Below, in pieces: positions 17,241 through 25,093 of a stretch of 61,513 nucleotides of DNA. The notes below the pieces were generated by a model, which saw nothing but the letters and a program-made list of their open reading frames with translations, had not been told where the DNA came from and searched no databases. Source of the stretch: Stagnimonas sp. (GTDB lineage Bacteria; Pseudomonadota; Gammaproteobacteria; Nevskiales; Nevskiaceae). Location: contig JAUYNO010000066.1 of assembly GCA_030696045.1 (NCBI GenBank), positions 1 to 61,513 of the forward strand, given 5' to 3'. Every line of letters begins with the position of its first letter. The first letter of the stretch is position 1. Position numbers and translations under genes: made by a program.

Positions 17241-18320
17241 TCAGTGCGGGGCGCTGCGCGAATTCGCCAGGAAGAACCGCACCATCTCGGCGCTGGCATC
17301 GGGGCCGAGCGGGTCGGTGTACGTCCCGCTGGCGCTGCCGCCGGACCACGCGTGCCGCGCGCCATGCACGATCCAGTGTTCGGCGATGACGGCGCCGCCG
17401 TCGGCCGCGCGATGCAGCTCGCGGGTGTAGCGTCGCCCGCCCGCCGCCACGCCTTGCTCGGTGCTCACCTGGGCATCCTTGTGGACGCTGGCCGCGATCA
17501 CATGCCCGCCGTTGCCGGGGTGCACCGTGCTGTCCGCGTCGCCGTGGAACACGATGGTGGGAATGCCGCTGGCCGTGGCGGGCACCACGATCTGCGGGCC
17601 GCTCTTCATCGCGCCGAAGGCGGAGGGCAGGTCCTTCGCCGCACCGGTGGCCAGCCCCGAATGAACGCCGACGGCGGCATACAGCTCCGGGTAGGCATCG
17701 CCGAGGATGGCGGCCATGGCGCCCCCCGCCGACAGGCCGGCCACGTACACGCGCGAGGGGTCGATCGAATGGGCCGCCATGACTTCACGCGTCATGCCGG
17801 CGAGCAGCGCGGGCTCGCCACGCCCGCGCGCCTGGTGGCTGTGCTTGAACCAGTTCCAGCAGCGTTGCGGATTGGCCTCGCGCGACTGCTGCGGATACAG
17901 CACGAAAAAGCCGTGCGCCCGCGCCAGCTCGTTCATGGCTGTCCCGGCCGCGAAGTCGTCCGCATCCTGGGTGCATCCGTGCAGCATCACGAACAGCGGC
18001 AGCGGGCGCGCGCCGGCGGCGGGCGGAATGTACAGCTTGAAGTCGCGGGACGCGCCGGCGCCGGCGTGATTGCCTGCGATGAAGCGCCCTTCGGGCGGCG
18101 CGGCCGGCGCCTCCTGGGAGGACGGTGACACCGCCGTGTCCGGCTCGACCTCGCGTGCGGCGACATCGATCGCGTCCCGCACCTGCCGTGCTTCAGCACC
18201 GGGATGGGTGCCGGCGTCGCCGCGCAGCGCGGACTGGATCGCGGCGGTGGCCGCCTTGAGGTTGCCACGGCGTGTGAGCTCGGTGGCGTTGCGCATGAGG
18301 CGCTGGAACAAGGGATTCAT
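17241..18320 (-). CDS. PHB depolymerase-family esterase (LpqC-like)
   Basis: 359 residues. After a helical N-terminus (about 1-85, low complexity, no clear signal peptide) the alpha/beta-hydrolase domain begins at FKLYIPPAAG. It shows oxyanion-hole LHGCTQDADDFA, the lipase box GLSAGG, Asp in VFHGDADSTVHP and His in GARHAWSGG, a complete triad. This is the Esterase_PHB family: polyhydroxybutyrate depolymerases, feruloyl or acetyl-xylan esterases. Lack of a clear export signal would favour an intracellular role, perhaps with PHA. It is 21 bases downstream of the ribbon-helix-helix gene, probably one operon. Confidence 0.88.
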   Translation of the reverse strand: MNPLFQRLMRNATELTRRGNLKAATAAIQSALRGDAGTHPGAEARQVRDAIDVAAREVEPDTAVSPSSQEAPAAPPEGRFIAGNHAGAGASRDFKLYIPPAAGARPLPLFVMLHGCTQDADDFAAGTAMNELARAHGFFVLYPQQSREANPQRCWNWFKHSHQARGRGEPALLAGMTREVMAAHSIDPSRVYVAGLSAGGAMAAILGDAYPELYAAVGVHSGLATGAAKDLPSAFGAMKSGPQIVVPATASGIPTIVFHGDADSTVHPGNGGHVIAASVHKDAQVSTEQGVAAGGRRYTRELHRAADGGAVIAEHWIVHGARHAWSGGSASGTYTDPLGPDASAEMVRFFLANSRSAPH

Positions 18321-18341
18321 ACTGCTCTGGTTGTTGGGGGT

Positions 18342-18767
18342 CTAGCGCGTCCGCTTCATGAGCGCGGCCTTGACGGAAGGGCTCGCATGAAGCGTGCCCA
18401 GGACGGTGATGGATTCGATGCTGGCCAGTGCCAGCGCGGGCGTGACGTCCGGCGCGATCGAGGCCAGCCCCAGCACCCGCACCTGCAGCTTCACGCCGGA
18501 CTTGCGCACCGCCTCCAGGTCGGATTTGCTGAAGTGCTGGATGCCCAGCGTCAGCGTCTTGCGCGACACGGCCTGGCGCAGCGCGTCGCCGTGCGCCGAC
18601 AGCTGGTTGCGGATCGCCGTGCGGATCAGGTCCGTGCGGTTGGCATAGAAGCCTTCCTGCACCAGCAGGTCCACCTGGCCGAGGTCGACGCAGCCCAGGT
18701 TGATGGTGATCTTCTCGTCGGCCGGCTTGGGGCTGGCGACCAGGGAGGTGCGGCTGGCTTTGGGCAT
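18342..18767 (-). CDS. Ribbon-helix-helix (CopG-like) DNA-binding protein
   Basis: 141 residues. Residues about 18-60 fit a ribbon-helix-helix domain: ITINLGCVDLGQVDLLVQEGFYANRTDLIRTAIRNQL, with a short beta strand then two helices ending in the RTDLIRTAIR pattern of CopG/Arc-like repressors. The C-terminal half is a separate domain with leucine- and isoleucine-rich strands (VLGLASIAPDV, ITVLGTLHAS). No toxin gene is beside it. A 28-bp palindrome sits 9 bases upstream of its ATG and there is no Shine-Dalgarno, so I infer an autoregulated, possibly leaderless transcript that also carries the esterase. Confidence 0.82.
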   Translation of the reverse strand: MPKASRTSLVASPKPADEKITINLGCVDLGQVDLLVQEGFYANRTDLIRTAIRNQLSAHGDALRQAVSRKTLTLGIQHFSKSDLEAVRKSGVKLQVRVLGLASIAPDVTPALALASIESITVLGTLHASPSVKAALMKRTR

Positions 18768-18776
18768 CGGGCCATC

Positions 18777-18804
18777 TTAGCACCATCCAAGTGGATGGTG
18801 CTAA
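18777..18804. promoter_or_regulatory. 28-bp palindromic operator candidate between the RHH gene and the RlmN-like gene
   Basis: Arms TTAGCACCATCCA and TGGATGGTGCTAA are perfect 13-base complements around a 2-base centre. On the minus strand the sequence runs into an extended minus-10-like TGCTAAGAT whose predicted start coincides with the ATG at 18767, so a bound repressor would cover the promoter. Ribbon-helix-helix dimers bind such inverted repeats, and the adjacent RHH gene is the obvious candidate. It could also affect the divergent gene starting at 18857. Confidence 0.7.
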
Positions 18805-18856
18805 CGCACGGCCGGCTGGCGCGTTGCGGGGCGGCGCCACGCGGTAAGCTTGGGCC

Positions 18857-19882
18857 GTGACCGCGATCCCCTTCCTGCGCGAGCGCCTGCGCGCTTGCGG
18901 CGCCAAGCCCAGCCATGAGCAGCGGGTGCTGCGCCTGTGGGCGCAGGCGCTGCCGCAGGACAGCGGGCGCCGCGACATCGACGACTTCCTGCCCAGGCAG
19001 CTGCGCGACGCCCTTCCCGGGATCATTTCCGGGTTGGACGGCCTGGTGCGCATCGCCTCCCAACACCCCGCGCAAGACGGTTCGGTCCGACTGCTGGTTC
19101 AACTCGCCGACGGCCAGACCTGCGAATCCGTACTCCTCCCGCGCGACGGACTGTGCGTGTCCACGCAGATCGGCTGTGCAGTCGGCTGCACGTTCTGCAT
19201 GACCGGCCGCTACGGGCTCGTGCGGCAGATCGGCAGCGCGGAGATCGTCGCGCAGGTGGCGTCGGCCCGCACCTTGCGGCCGGTGAGGAAGGTGGTGTTC
19301 ATGGGCATGGGCGAGCCGGCGCACAACCTCGCCAACGTGATGGAGGCCATCGAATTCCTCGGCACGGCGGGCAACATCGGGCACAAGAACCTCGTGTTCT
19401 CGACGGTGGGCGACGAACGCGTCTTCCAGCGGCTGCCGCAAGGCCCGGTGAAGCCGGCCCTGGCGTTGTCCCTGCACAGCACGCGCGATGACCTGCGCGC
19501 CGAGCTGTTGCCGCGCGCGCCGCGGATCTCTCCCGCTGACCTGGTGGAGGCAGGGGACAGCTACGCGCGCGACACGGGCTACCCGATGCAGGTCCAGTGG
19601 ACTTTGCTGGAAGGTGTCAACGACACCCCCGAGGAGGTCGAAGGCCTGGTGCGCCTCCTCAAGGGCCGGTACGCGGTGCTCAACATGATTCCCTACAACA
19701 CCGTCCCCGACCTGCCGTTCCGGCGGCCGGCGTGGGACAAGGCCGTCGCATTGGCCCGCGAACTGCATGCCAAAGGCGTGCTGACGAAGCTGCGGAACTC
19801 GGCGGGGCAGGACGTCGATGCCGGATGCGGGCAATTGCGGGCCCGGACCCAGCCCGTGCGCCTGCACAGGGCCGCAGCCTAG
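18857..19882 (+). CDS. RlmN/Cfr-family radical SAM RNA methyltransferase paralogue
   Basis: 341 residues from a GTG start at 18857. Radical SAM CxxxCxxC is Cys107-Cys111-Cys114 (IGCAVGCTFCMTG). The family motifs MGMGEP, FSTVG, LSLHS, LLEGVND and MIPYN follow, and Cys324 in DAGCGQLR matches the methyl-carrying C-terminal cysteine (Cys355 in E. coli RlmN). These enzymes methylate adenosine carbons in 23S rRNA and tRNA. The N-terminal accessory domain is shorter and unlike canonical RlmN (starts TAIPFLRERLRACG), so this looks like a second, divergent family member rather than the housekeeping RlmN. Confidence 0.85.
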   Translation: MTAIPFLRERLRACGAKPSHEQRVLRLWAQALPQDSGRRDIDDFLPRQLRDALPGIISGLDGLVRIASQHPAQDGSVRLLVQLADGQTCESVLLPRDGLCVSTQIGCAVGCTFCMTGRYGLVRQIGSAEIVAQVASARTLRPVRKVVFMGMGEPAHNLANVMEAIEFLGTAGNIGHKNLVFSTVGDERVFQRLPQGPVKPALALSLHSTRDDLRAELLPRAPRISPADLVEAGDSYARDTGYPMQVQWTLLEGVNDTPEEVEGLVRLLKGRYAVLNMIPYNTVPDLPFRRPAWDKAVALARELHAKGVLTKLRNSAGQDVDAGCGQLRARTQPVRLHRAAA

Positions 19883-20047
19883 TTACCGCTCCTTGCTGCC
19901 GCCGCGGGGGCGCTCGGGCAAGGTCTTCTCGATCACCTTGTCGTCCGGCACATCGTGGGGGCCGTCCTCGTCGGGCGTGGGCGGTGGCTGGCCGTCGGCG
20001 AGCGGCTCATCCATGGCATCACTCTGCGGCTTGTTTGTCGCGGGCAT
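19883..20047 (-). CDS. Small proline/aspartate-rich hypothetical protein
   Basis: 54 residues from the ATG at 20047, preceded by AGGAG. The sequence is hydrophilic and likely disordered (PPPTPDEDGPHDVPDDKVIEK), ending in a basic RPRGGSKER. Its stop abuts the stop of the convergent RlmN-like gene. Unknown function. Confidence 0.55.
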   Translation of the reverse strand: MPATNKPQSDAMDEPLADGQPPPTPDEDGPHDVPDDKVIEKTLPERPRGGSKER

Positions 20048-20288
20048 GTCGGTCTCCTGGTCAACGGATGGGGGCAGCATCGGCTGAACAGCCGCGGCTG
20101 CCCATCGCAATCCCGCCCATCCCGGCGTAGGACAAATCCTCCACGACGCCCTCGCGCGGGCCCCTTGGCGACAGCCCTGCGTCCCGCCTTCCCTAACATC
20201 CGAAGCTCACGGCGGCGGGTACACCATGTTCCAAGCTCTGGCCACGGTCCCCGCACATAATCGCCGTTCACTTCCAGGAGGCCGTCCC

Positions 20289-21422
20289 ATGGCACACACC
20301 GAAGGGCTGCAGCTTCGATCCCTCGTCAAGCCGGAAGGCGAGCTCGAGCTTTCGCTGGTCACGATTCCGACGCCTCGGCCCGCGGCGGATGAGGTCGTCA
20401 TCCGCATCGAGGCGTCACCCCTGAACCCCTCCGATATCGGCCTGCTGTTCGGCGCGGCGGACATAGCCACGGCCCGGCTGTCGGGCACGGCCACGCATCC
20501 GGTGGCGACGATGCAGATCCCTGCCGCGGCCATGAAGGGCATGGCGGGCCGCGTGGGCCAGTCGATGCCAGTGGGCAACGAAGGCGCGGGGGTCGTGGTC
20601 GCCGCCGGCGAATCGGCGGCCGCGCAGGCGCTGCTCGGCAAGACCGTGGCCGCGCTGGGCGGCGCGATGTACTCGCAATACCGCTGCATCAGGGAGGACC
20701 AGTGCCTCGTCTTGCCGGACGACGCCAGGCCGGCCGACGGGGCGTCGTGCTTCGTCCACCCGCTCCCCGCGCTCGTCATGGTGGAGACGATGCAGCGTGA
20801 AGGGCACAAGGCCCTGGTGCACACGGCAGCGGCGTCCAACCTCGGGCAGATGCTCAACAGGATCTGCATCAAGGACGGCATCGGCCTGGTGAACATCGTG
20901 CGCAAGTCCGACCAGGCGGCGCTGCTCATGTCGCAGGGCGCCGCGCACGTCTGCGACTCGTCTTCGCCCACCTTCATGGAAGATCTGACGCAGGCATTGG
21001 TGGACACGGGCGCCACGCTCGCGTTCGATGCGACCGGCGGCGGCAAGCTGGCGGGGCAGATCCTCTCGGGCATGGAGGCCGCGCTCGGCCGCACGGCCAC
21101 CGAATACAGCCGCTACGGCTCGACCACGCACAAGCAGCTGTACATCTACGGGGGCCTGGACACGCGGCCGACCGAATTCAACCGCAGCTTCGGCATGGCC
21201 TGGGGCATGGGCGGGTGGCTGGTGTTTCCGTTCCTGCAGCGCATCGGCCCGCATGCCGCGCAAGCCTTGCGCCAGCGCGTGGTGTCGGAACTGAAGACCA
21301 CTTTCGCCAGCCACTACTCGAAGGAGATCTCGCTGGCCCAGGCCCTGCAGCCGCAGGAGATCGCGGTGTACGGCCAGCGCGCAACCGGCACCAAGTACCT
21401 GGTCAATCCCAACAAGCGCTGA
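20289..21422 (+). CDS. Medium-chain dehydrogenase/reductase (zinc-binding alcohol dehydrogenase family, quinone-reductase-like)
   Basis: 377 residues from the ATG at 20289 with AGGAGG nine bases upstream. N-terminal GroES-like domain (ADEVVIRIEASPLNPSDIGLLFG, VGNEGAGVVVAAG), then a Rossmann domain with ALVHTAAASNLGQMLNRICIKDGI in place of the usual AAGGVG motif. No catalytic-zinc cysteine cluster is visible, so it belongs to the zinc-free quinone oxidoreductase/enoyl-reductase side of the family. The insertion around residues 85-110 and the long tail are unusual. Substrate unknown. It is flanked by non-coding DNA upstream (20048-20288). Confidence 0.85.
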   Translation: MAHTEGLQLRSLVKPEGELELSLVTIPTPRPAADEVVIRIEASPLNPSDIGLLFGAADIATARLSGTATHPVATMQIPAAAMKGMAGRVGQSMPVGNEGAGVVVAAGESAAAQALLGKTVAALGGAMYSQYRCIREDQCLVLPDDARPADGASCFVHPLPALVMVETMQREGHKALVHTAAASNLGQMLNRICIKDGIGLVNIVRKSDQAALLMSQGAAHVCDSSSPTFMEDLTQALVDTGATLAFDATGGGKLAGQILSGMEAALGRTATEYSRYGSTTHKQLYIYGGLDTRPTEFNRSFGMAWGMGGWLVFPFLQRIGPHAAQALRQRVVSELKTTFASHYSKEISLAQALQPQEIAVYGQRATGTKYLVNPNKR

Positions 21423-21426
21423 CCTT

Positions 21427-21780
21427 CTACTTGCGCTCGTCGTCGTAGCCGGGCCGCACGCGCGTTTTCCTGGCGAGCCCGGAAGGCTCGAACAGCACGA
21501 CCAGCTCGGTGGCGGCGCGCGTCGTCGGCTGCGCGCCGCGCCAGCGGTACACCCAGACCTCGTAGCCGCTGTCGAAGGGGATCACGACGGCCTTGCCGAG
21601 CGCGGCCGCGACATCGGCCTTGGTGCTCCTGCCGATGGCGATCGCGTCACGGGCAGCTTGCGGGGTGACGCCGCGCGCCGGGATGAACCCGGGCGCGTCG
21701 TCCCGGACGCCGAGGCTGCCCGTTCCGGCGCAGCCCGCCAACGCGGCAGCCATGACCCAGCAGGCGGCGAGCGGCTTCAT
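21427..21780 (-). CDS. Small BamE/SmpA-like lipoprotein
   Basis: 117 residues. Lipoprotein signal MKPLAACWVMAAALAGCAG with lipobox LAGC. The mature domain IAIGRSTKADVAAALGKA followed by GYEVWVYRWRG and ELVVLFEPSGLARKTRV follows the pattern of BamE/OmlA domains (helix, then antiparallel strands). It is probably not BamE itself, since the family has many small paralogues. Its ATG overlaps the stop of the upstream gene by four bases, forming an operon. Confidence 0.72.
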   Translation of the reverse strand: MKPLAACWVMAAALAGCAGTGSLGVRDDAPGFIPARGVTPQAARDAIAIGRSTKADVAAALGKAVVIPFDSGYEVWVYRWRGAQPTTRAATELVVLFEPSGLARKTRVRPGYDDERK

Positions 21781-22619
21781 TTCGCATCGTCCATGTATTC
21801 GAACTCGACGCGCGTGTCGTCGGGCCAGCTGCGGTCGCCCAGCGGCAGGAAGTAGGTGCGGTCCACCAGCACCTCGCAATCGCAAAAGGGCAGGTCGTTC
21901 TTCAGCCCCGGGTCGTCGCTGGCCGCCGCATACAGCTTGTCGATCGGGAGCGCCTCGCGGCGCGCGCCGGCCACGAGCGTGACGCCGAAGAGCGGCCGGT
22001 CCGCGAAGAACAGGTACTGCGTGTCTTTCTTCCCGCAATAGCCCTTCGGGTCGGTGAACAGGTTGGCGATGCCGGAAAATAGCGGACTGCTGTTGGATAC
22101 CAGCCCGGCCTCCAGGCCCACCAGGCACTCCAGGCGCAGGTCGCCCAGGCGCCGCGTGCCGGCCGGCAGGCCCGGCGTGCGGATGTCGGTGCGCCAGGTC
22201 ATGGTCATCCGCTTGCGATTGGGCGATACGACGGCGTCTTCGCGCAATGCCCGGGCGTCGCGCGGCAAGGTGAAGGTGCGGTCGGGGTTGACGTCCACCG
22301 CGTAGGCGAAGCTGGAGCCGACGATCTCCAGCAGGATGTGGTCGATGTCCGTGTTGTGGCGCCGCGGCAGCAGCTTGAAACGCAGCGCCGCATTCGGTGC
22401 CATGGCGGGGCGCAGGCGTTCGAAGAGTTCCACCCCGCGGATCATCCTGCGATAGGACTTCTCGACCGGGTCGGTGGCCTGCGCCGTCACGGTCACCGGC
22501 GGCAGCGCGGCGCCTTTCGGCTGGGCGGCCGCCGAAAAAGCGAGCGCCGCGAGCAATAGCGATTGCACCGCGGCGCGCGCGCAGGGCCAAAGCGTTTTCA
22601 GCCCTGGTTCGTCAGGCAT
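21777..22619 (-). CDS. Exported protein of unknown function
   Basis: 280 residues. A hydrophobic N-terminal segment (about 17-34, VQSLLLAALAFSAAAQ) looks like a signal peptide after a rather long basic start; an internal start is possible. The mature part contains four cysteines (LECLVG, GYCGKK, FCDCEV) and a repeated theme of beta strands (ILLEIVGSSFAYAVDV, RLGDLRLECLV). I do not recognise the family. It is coupled by a 4-base overlap to the BamE-like lipoprotein gene, so both likely act at the envelope. Confidence 0.7.
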   Translation of the reverse strand: MPDEPGLKTLWPCARAAVQSLLLAALAFSAAAQPKGAALPPVTVTAQATDPVEKSYRRMIRGVELFERLRPAMAPNAALRFKLLPRRHNTDIDHILLEIVGSSFAYAVDVNPDRTFTLPRDARALREDAVVSPNRKRMTMTWRTDIRTPGLPAGTRRLGDLRLECLVGLEAGLVSNSSPLFSGIANLFTDPKGYCGKKDTQYLFFADRPLFGVTLVAGARREALPIDKLYAAASDDPGLKNDLPFCDCEVLVDRTYFLPLGDRSWPDDTRVEFEYMDDAK

Positions 22620-22626
22620 GTCCTGG

Positions 22627-22851
22627 TTACTTCTTGTCCTTGCTCACTTCGTTGCCGATGACACCGCCGACGGCCGCGCCGCCCAGCGTGCCGAGCGCGC
22701 TGCCGCCGGTGAGGACGGAGCCGCCCACCGCGCCGACGCCCGCGCCGACGGCGATGTTCTTGTCACGTTGCGACATGCCGGCGCAACCGGTCAGGGTCGC
22801 CAGGGCCATCGCGGCCACCGTGGTGGCGGCCAGGGTCTTGATCGTGTTCAT
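22627..22851 (-). CDS. Glycine-zipper lipoprotein (OsmB-like)
   Basis: 74 residues. Lipobox LTGC at residues 19-22 (MALATLTGCAGM). From 33 on it is a glycine-zipper segment (AVGAGVGAVGGSVLTGG, GTLGGAAVGGVIGNEV), as in OsmB/YgdR-type outer-membrane lipoproteins linked to envelope stress. AGAGGAACGCA precedes the ATG. A TTCCTACA motif lies about 118 bases upstream. Confidence 0.83.
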   Translation of the reverse strand: MNTIKTLAATTVAAMALATLTGCAGMSQRDKNIAVGAGVGAVGGSVLTGGSALGTLGGAAVGGVIGNEVSKDKK

Positions 22852-23046
22852 TGCGTTCCTCTCGGAAAAATGGGTTGGAAATTTGCGGAACCGAAATACC
22901 GATCCGGCGCCGGCAATTCAGGATAGGTCGGCGCCGCAGCCCGGGCGTGGGCCGATGGCGGAGTCTTTTGTAGGAACGCGGCGCGGGTTGGTCGGGCACG
23001 CCGCCCGCCTCGCATCGGCTGAGCCTGGGGCGGGCGAATGATGAAC

Positions 23047-23247
23047 TCAGCGGGGCGCGCTGACGATGACCGTGGGGAACGTGACGCGCGTGGCGGCTTC
23101 GAACCGGTCGCCGGGCCGCGCGTCGGCCAGGAGCCATATCGCGACGGAGAACGCCGCCGCCGCCACCGCAAGGCCGATCTCCATCCAGGATTCGGATCTG
23201 CTCAAGTTGCCGAACCCCGGGCCGGAAGAGAAATTGAAGCTGTTCAT
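23047..23247 (-). CDS. Small single-pass membrane protein
   Basis: 66 residues from the ATG at 23247, chosen for the GGAGG before it; a longer start at 23304 has none. One membrane segment at about residues 21-41 (MEIGLAVAAAAFSVAIWLLA). No recognised family. It is divergent from the AtuA-type gene at 23321, with 73 bases between the two starts. Confidence 0.6.
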   Translation of the reverse strand: MNSFNFSSGPGFGNLSRSESWMEIGLAVAAAAFSVAIWLLADARPGDRFEAATRVTFPTVIVSAPR

Positions 23248-23320
23248 AAAGCCTCCAGTTCGCGCCTTCAAAGTGAATCCTATGTGGCATTGCGACAGAT
23301 TCAAGTGAAATAATCAATGG

Positions 23321-24658
23321 ATGAAACCCTTCCGCATCGGCTCCGGCGCAGGCTATTCGGGCGACCGGATCGATCCGGCGCAGGACCTGGCCGAGCGCGG
23401 TGAACTCGATGCGCTGGTTTTCGAGTGCCTGGCCGAACGCACGATCGCACTGGCTCAGTTGCGCCGCGCCAACGATCCGAAGCTGGGCTACGACCCGTTG
23501 CTGCGGGACCGCATGCGCGCCGTGCTGCGGCCGTGCGTGCGCCAAGGCGTCAGGATCATCACCAACATGGGGGCGGCCAACCCGCTCGCGGCCGGTGAGG
23601 CCATCGTGCAGGTGGCGCGCGAACTGAAGCTTGCCCGCCTGCGCGTGGCCGTGGTGACGGGTGACGACGTGCTGGCGTGGATGCTCGAGCACGACGTGCC
23701 GCTCATCGATTCCGGCGAGAGCGTGCGCAGCCTGGATGGACGGCTGATTTCCGCCAATGCCTACCTCGGGGCCGAGGCGCTGCTGCCGGCGCTGCAATCC
23801 GGCGCCGATGTCGTCGTGACGGGCCGCGTCGCCGACCCCGCGCTGTTCCTCGCCCCGCTGATGCACCACTTCGGCTGGAAAGCGGACGACTGGCAGCGCA
23901 TGGGCCAGGGCATCGCCGTCGGGCACCTGCTCGAGTGCGCCGCGCAGGTGAGCGGCGGCTACATCGCGGACCCGGGGTTCTTGGATATCCCCCGGCTGCA
24001 CGACGTGGGGTTCCCTCTCGCGGAGGTGCAGGAGGACGGCACGTGCGTGATCACCAAGCTGGCCGGCACCGGCGGCCGCGTGGACCGGCTGACCTGCACC
24101 GCGCAACTGCTCTACGAGCTGGAAGACCCGGCGCGCTACCTGCAGCCGGACGTGATCGCCGACTTCTCCGCGGTGCGCCTGGGCGAGGCCGGGGCGGACC
24201 GCGTCGAAGTGCGTGGCGCCACGGGCCATCCGCGCCCGTCGCAATTGAAGGTAACGCTCGGCTACCGCGAGGGCTACATCGGCGAGGGGCAGATCTCCTA
24301 CGCCGGCCCCGGGGCCCGTGCGCGCGGCCGGCTGGCGCTGGACATCCTGGAAGAGCGCCTCAGGCGGCTGGGCCTGAGCGCCCTGGAGCGCCGCGCGGAA
24401 CTGATCGGCGTGAATGCGATGCACGGTCCCGCGCTGGGCGCGGAATGCGAGCCCTACGAGGTTCGCGTGCGGCTTGCGCTGCGCACGCCGACGCGCGCCG
24501 AGGCGGAGCTGGTGGGACAGGAGGTGGAAGCGCTCTACCTCAATGGGCCTGGCGGCGGCGGAGGCGTGACGCAGTCGGTGCGCGAGGTCGTCGCCGCGGC
24601 CTCCGCGCTCATCCCGCGCGAGGCCGTCCGCACGGATTGCCGCATCCTGGAGCTCTAG
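23321..24658 (+). CDS. AtuA-type (DUF1446) acyclic terpene utilization family protein
   Basis: 445 residues. The start FRIGSGAGYSGDRIDPAQDLAE and ITNMGAANPLAAGEA, ADVVVTGRVADPALFLAPLMHHFGW and GHLLECAAQVSGGYIADPGF are the conserved blocks of DUF1446/AtuA. In Pseudomonas, AtuA is needed for growth on citronellol and geraniol, but many homologues lie in other degradation clusters and the reaction is unknown. No ribosome site is visible. The usual C-terminal extension of about 100 residues is instead a separate gene at 24744. Confidence 0.9.
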   Translation: MKPFRIGSGAGYSGDRIDPAQDLAERGELDALVFECLAERTIALAQLRRANDPKLGYDPLLRDRMRAVLRPCVRQGVRIITNMGAANPLAAGEAIVQVARELKLARLRVAVVTGDDVLAWMLEHDVPLIDSGESVRSLDGRLISANAYLGAEALLPALQSGADVVVTGRVADPALFLAPLMHHFGWKADDWQRMGQGIAVGHLLECAAQVSGGYIADPGFLDIPRLHDVGFPLAEVQEDGTCVITKLAGTGGRVDRLTCTAQLLYELEDPARYLQPDVIADFSAVRLGEAGADRVEVRGATGHPRPSQLKVTLGYREGYIGEGQISYAGPGARARGRLALDILEERLRRLGLSALERRAELIGVNAMHGPALGAECEPYEVRVRLALRTPTRAEAELVGQEVEALYLNGPGGGGGVTQSVREVVAAASALIPREAVRTDCRILEL

Positions 24659-24660
24659 GG

Positions 24661-24735
24661 ATGTTGGCCCCCACGTTTGCGGCTGCGCCGCTGCACTGCC
24701 CCCCGAGGGGGCGCATGCCGCCTAAGGGCGGCCTG
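24661..24735. repeat. REP-like intergenic hairpin element
   Basis: The 85-base gap between the two AtuA-type genes is filled by GC-rich inverted repeats: a CCCCCCGAGGGGG block followed by GCCGCC-TAAG-GGCGGC. This layout, starting with GGCCCCCACG, is like a dispersed intergenic element I know from Comamonadaceae genomes. Only one copy was seen here. It may limit downstream expression or protect the upstream mRNA. Confidence 0.5.
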
Positions 24736-24743
24736 TCGGAGGC

Positions 24744-25058
24744 ATGATGAAAGTCCGCGACATAGCGTTGGCCCGTTCGGGCGACAAGGGCAACCGGGCC
24801 ACGCTGAGCGTGATCGCGCGCGACCCGAAGGATTACCCGCTGCTCGAGCGGGTGCTGACGGCCGAGCGCGTGCAGGCGCATTACCAGGGTATCGTGCGCG
24901 GCCCGGTGCAGCGCTACACCTTGCCGCACCTCGGAGCCGTGCATTTCGTGATGAACGAGGCGCTGGGCGGCGGCGTCACCCGCTCCCTGGCCCTGGATGC
25001 GCACGGCAAGACGCTGGGCTTCGCCATCCTCGATGTCGGCCTGGACGATCTGCCCTAA
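24744..25058 (+). CDS. AtuA C-terminal-domain-like small protein
   Basis: 104 residues. KVRDIALARSGDKGNRATLSVIARDPKDYPLL and RYTLPHLGAVHFVMNEALGGGVTRSLALDAHGKTL match the domain that follows DUF1446 in full-length AtuA proteins. A second ATG at 24747 is better spaced from GGAGG. I infer that it works with the product of the preceding gene as the split form of one protein. Its stop codon lies inside an inverted repeat that precedes the Bug gene. Confidence 0.82.
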   Translation: MMKVRDIALARSGDKGNRATLSVIARDPKDYPLLERVLTAERVQAHYQGIVRGPVQRYTLPHLGAVHFVMNEALGGGVTRSLALDAHGKTLGFAILDVGLDDLP

Positions 25059-25074
25059 ACTTGTCATACAAGTT
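25058..25074. promoter_or_regulatory. GntR/FadR-type operator candidate
   Basis: AACTTGT and ACAAGTT form a perfect 7-bp inverted repeat around CAT, 19 bases before the Bug gene start. Many FCD-class GntR repressors of organic-acid genes bind sites of the form TTGT-ACAA. No GntR gene is in the window, so the link is inference. Confidence 0.45.
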
Positions 25075-25093
25075 ACCTGAAGGAGATTCCCGC

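Noticed and set aside
18342..18767. Antitoxin of a toxin-antitoxin pair
   Set aside because: The RHH protein is larger than typical antitoxins and its partner gene is an esterase with a full catalytic triad, not a toxin.
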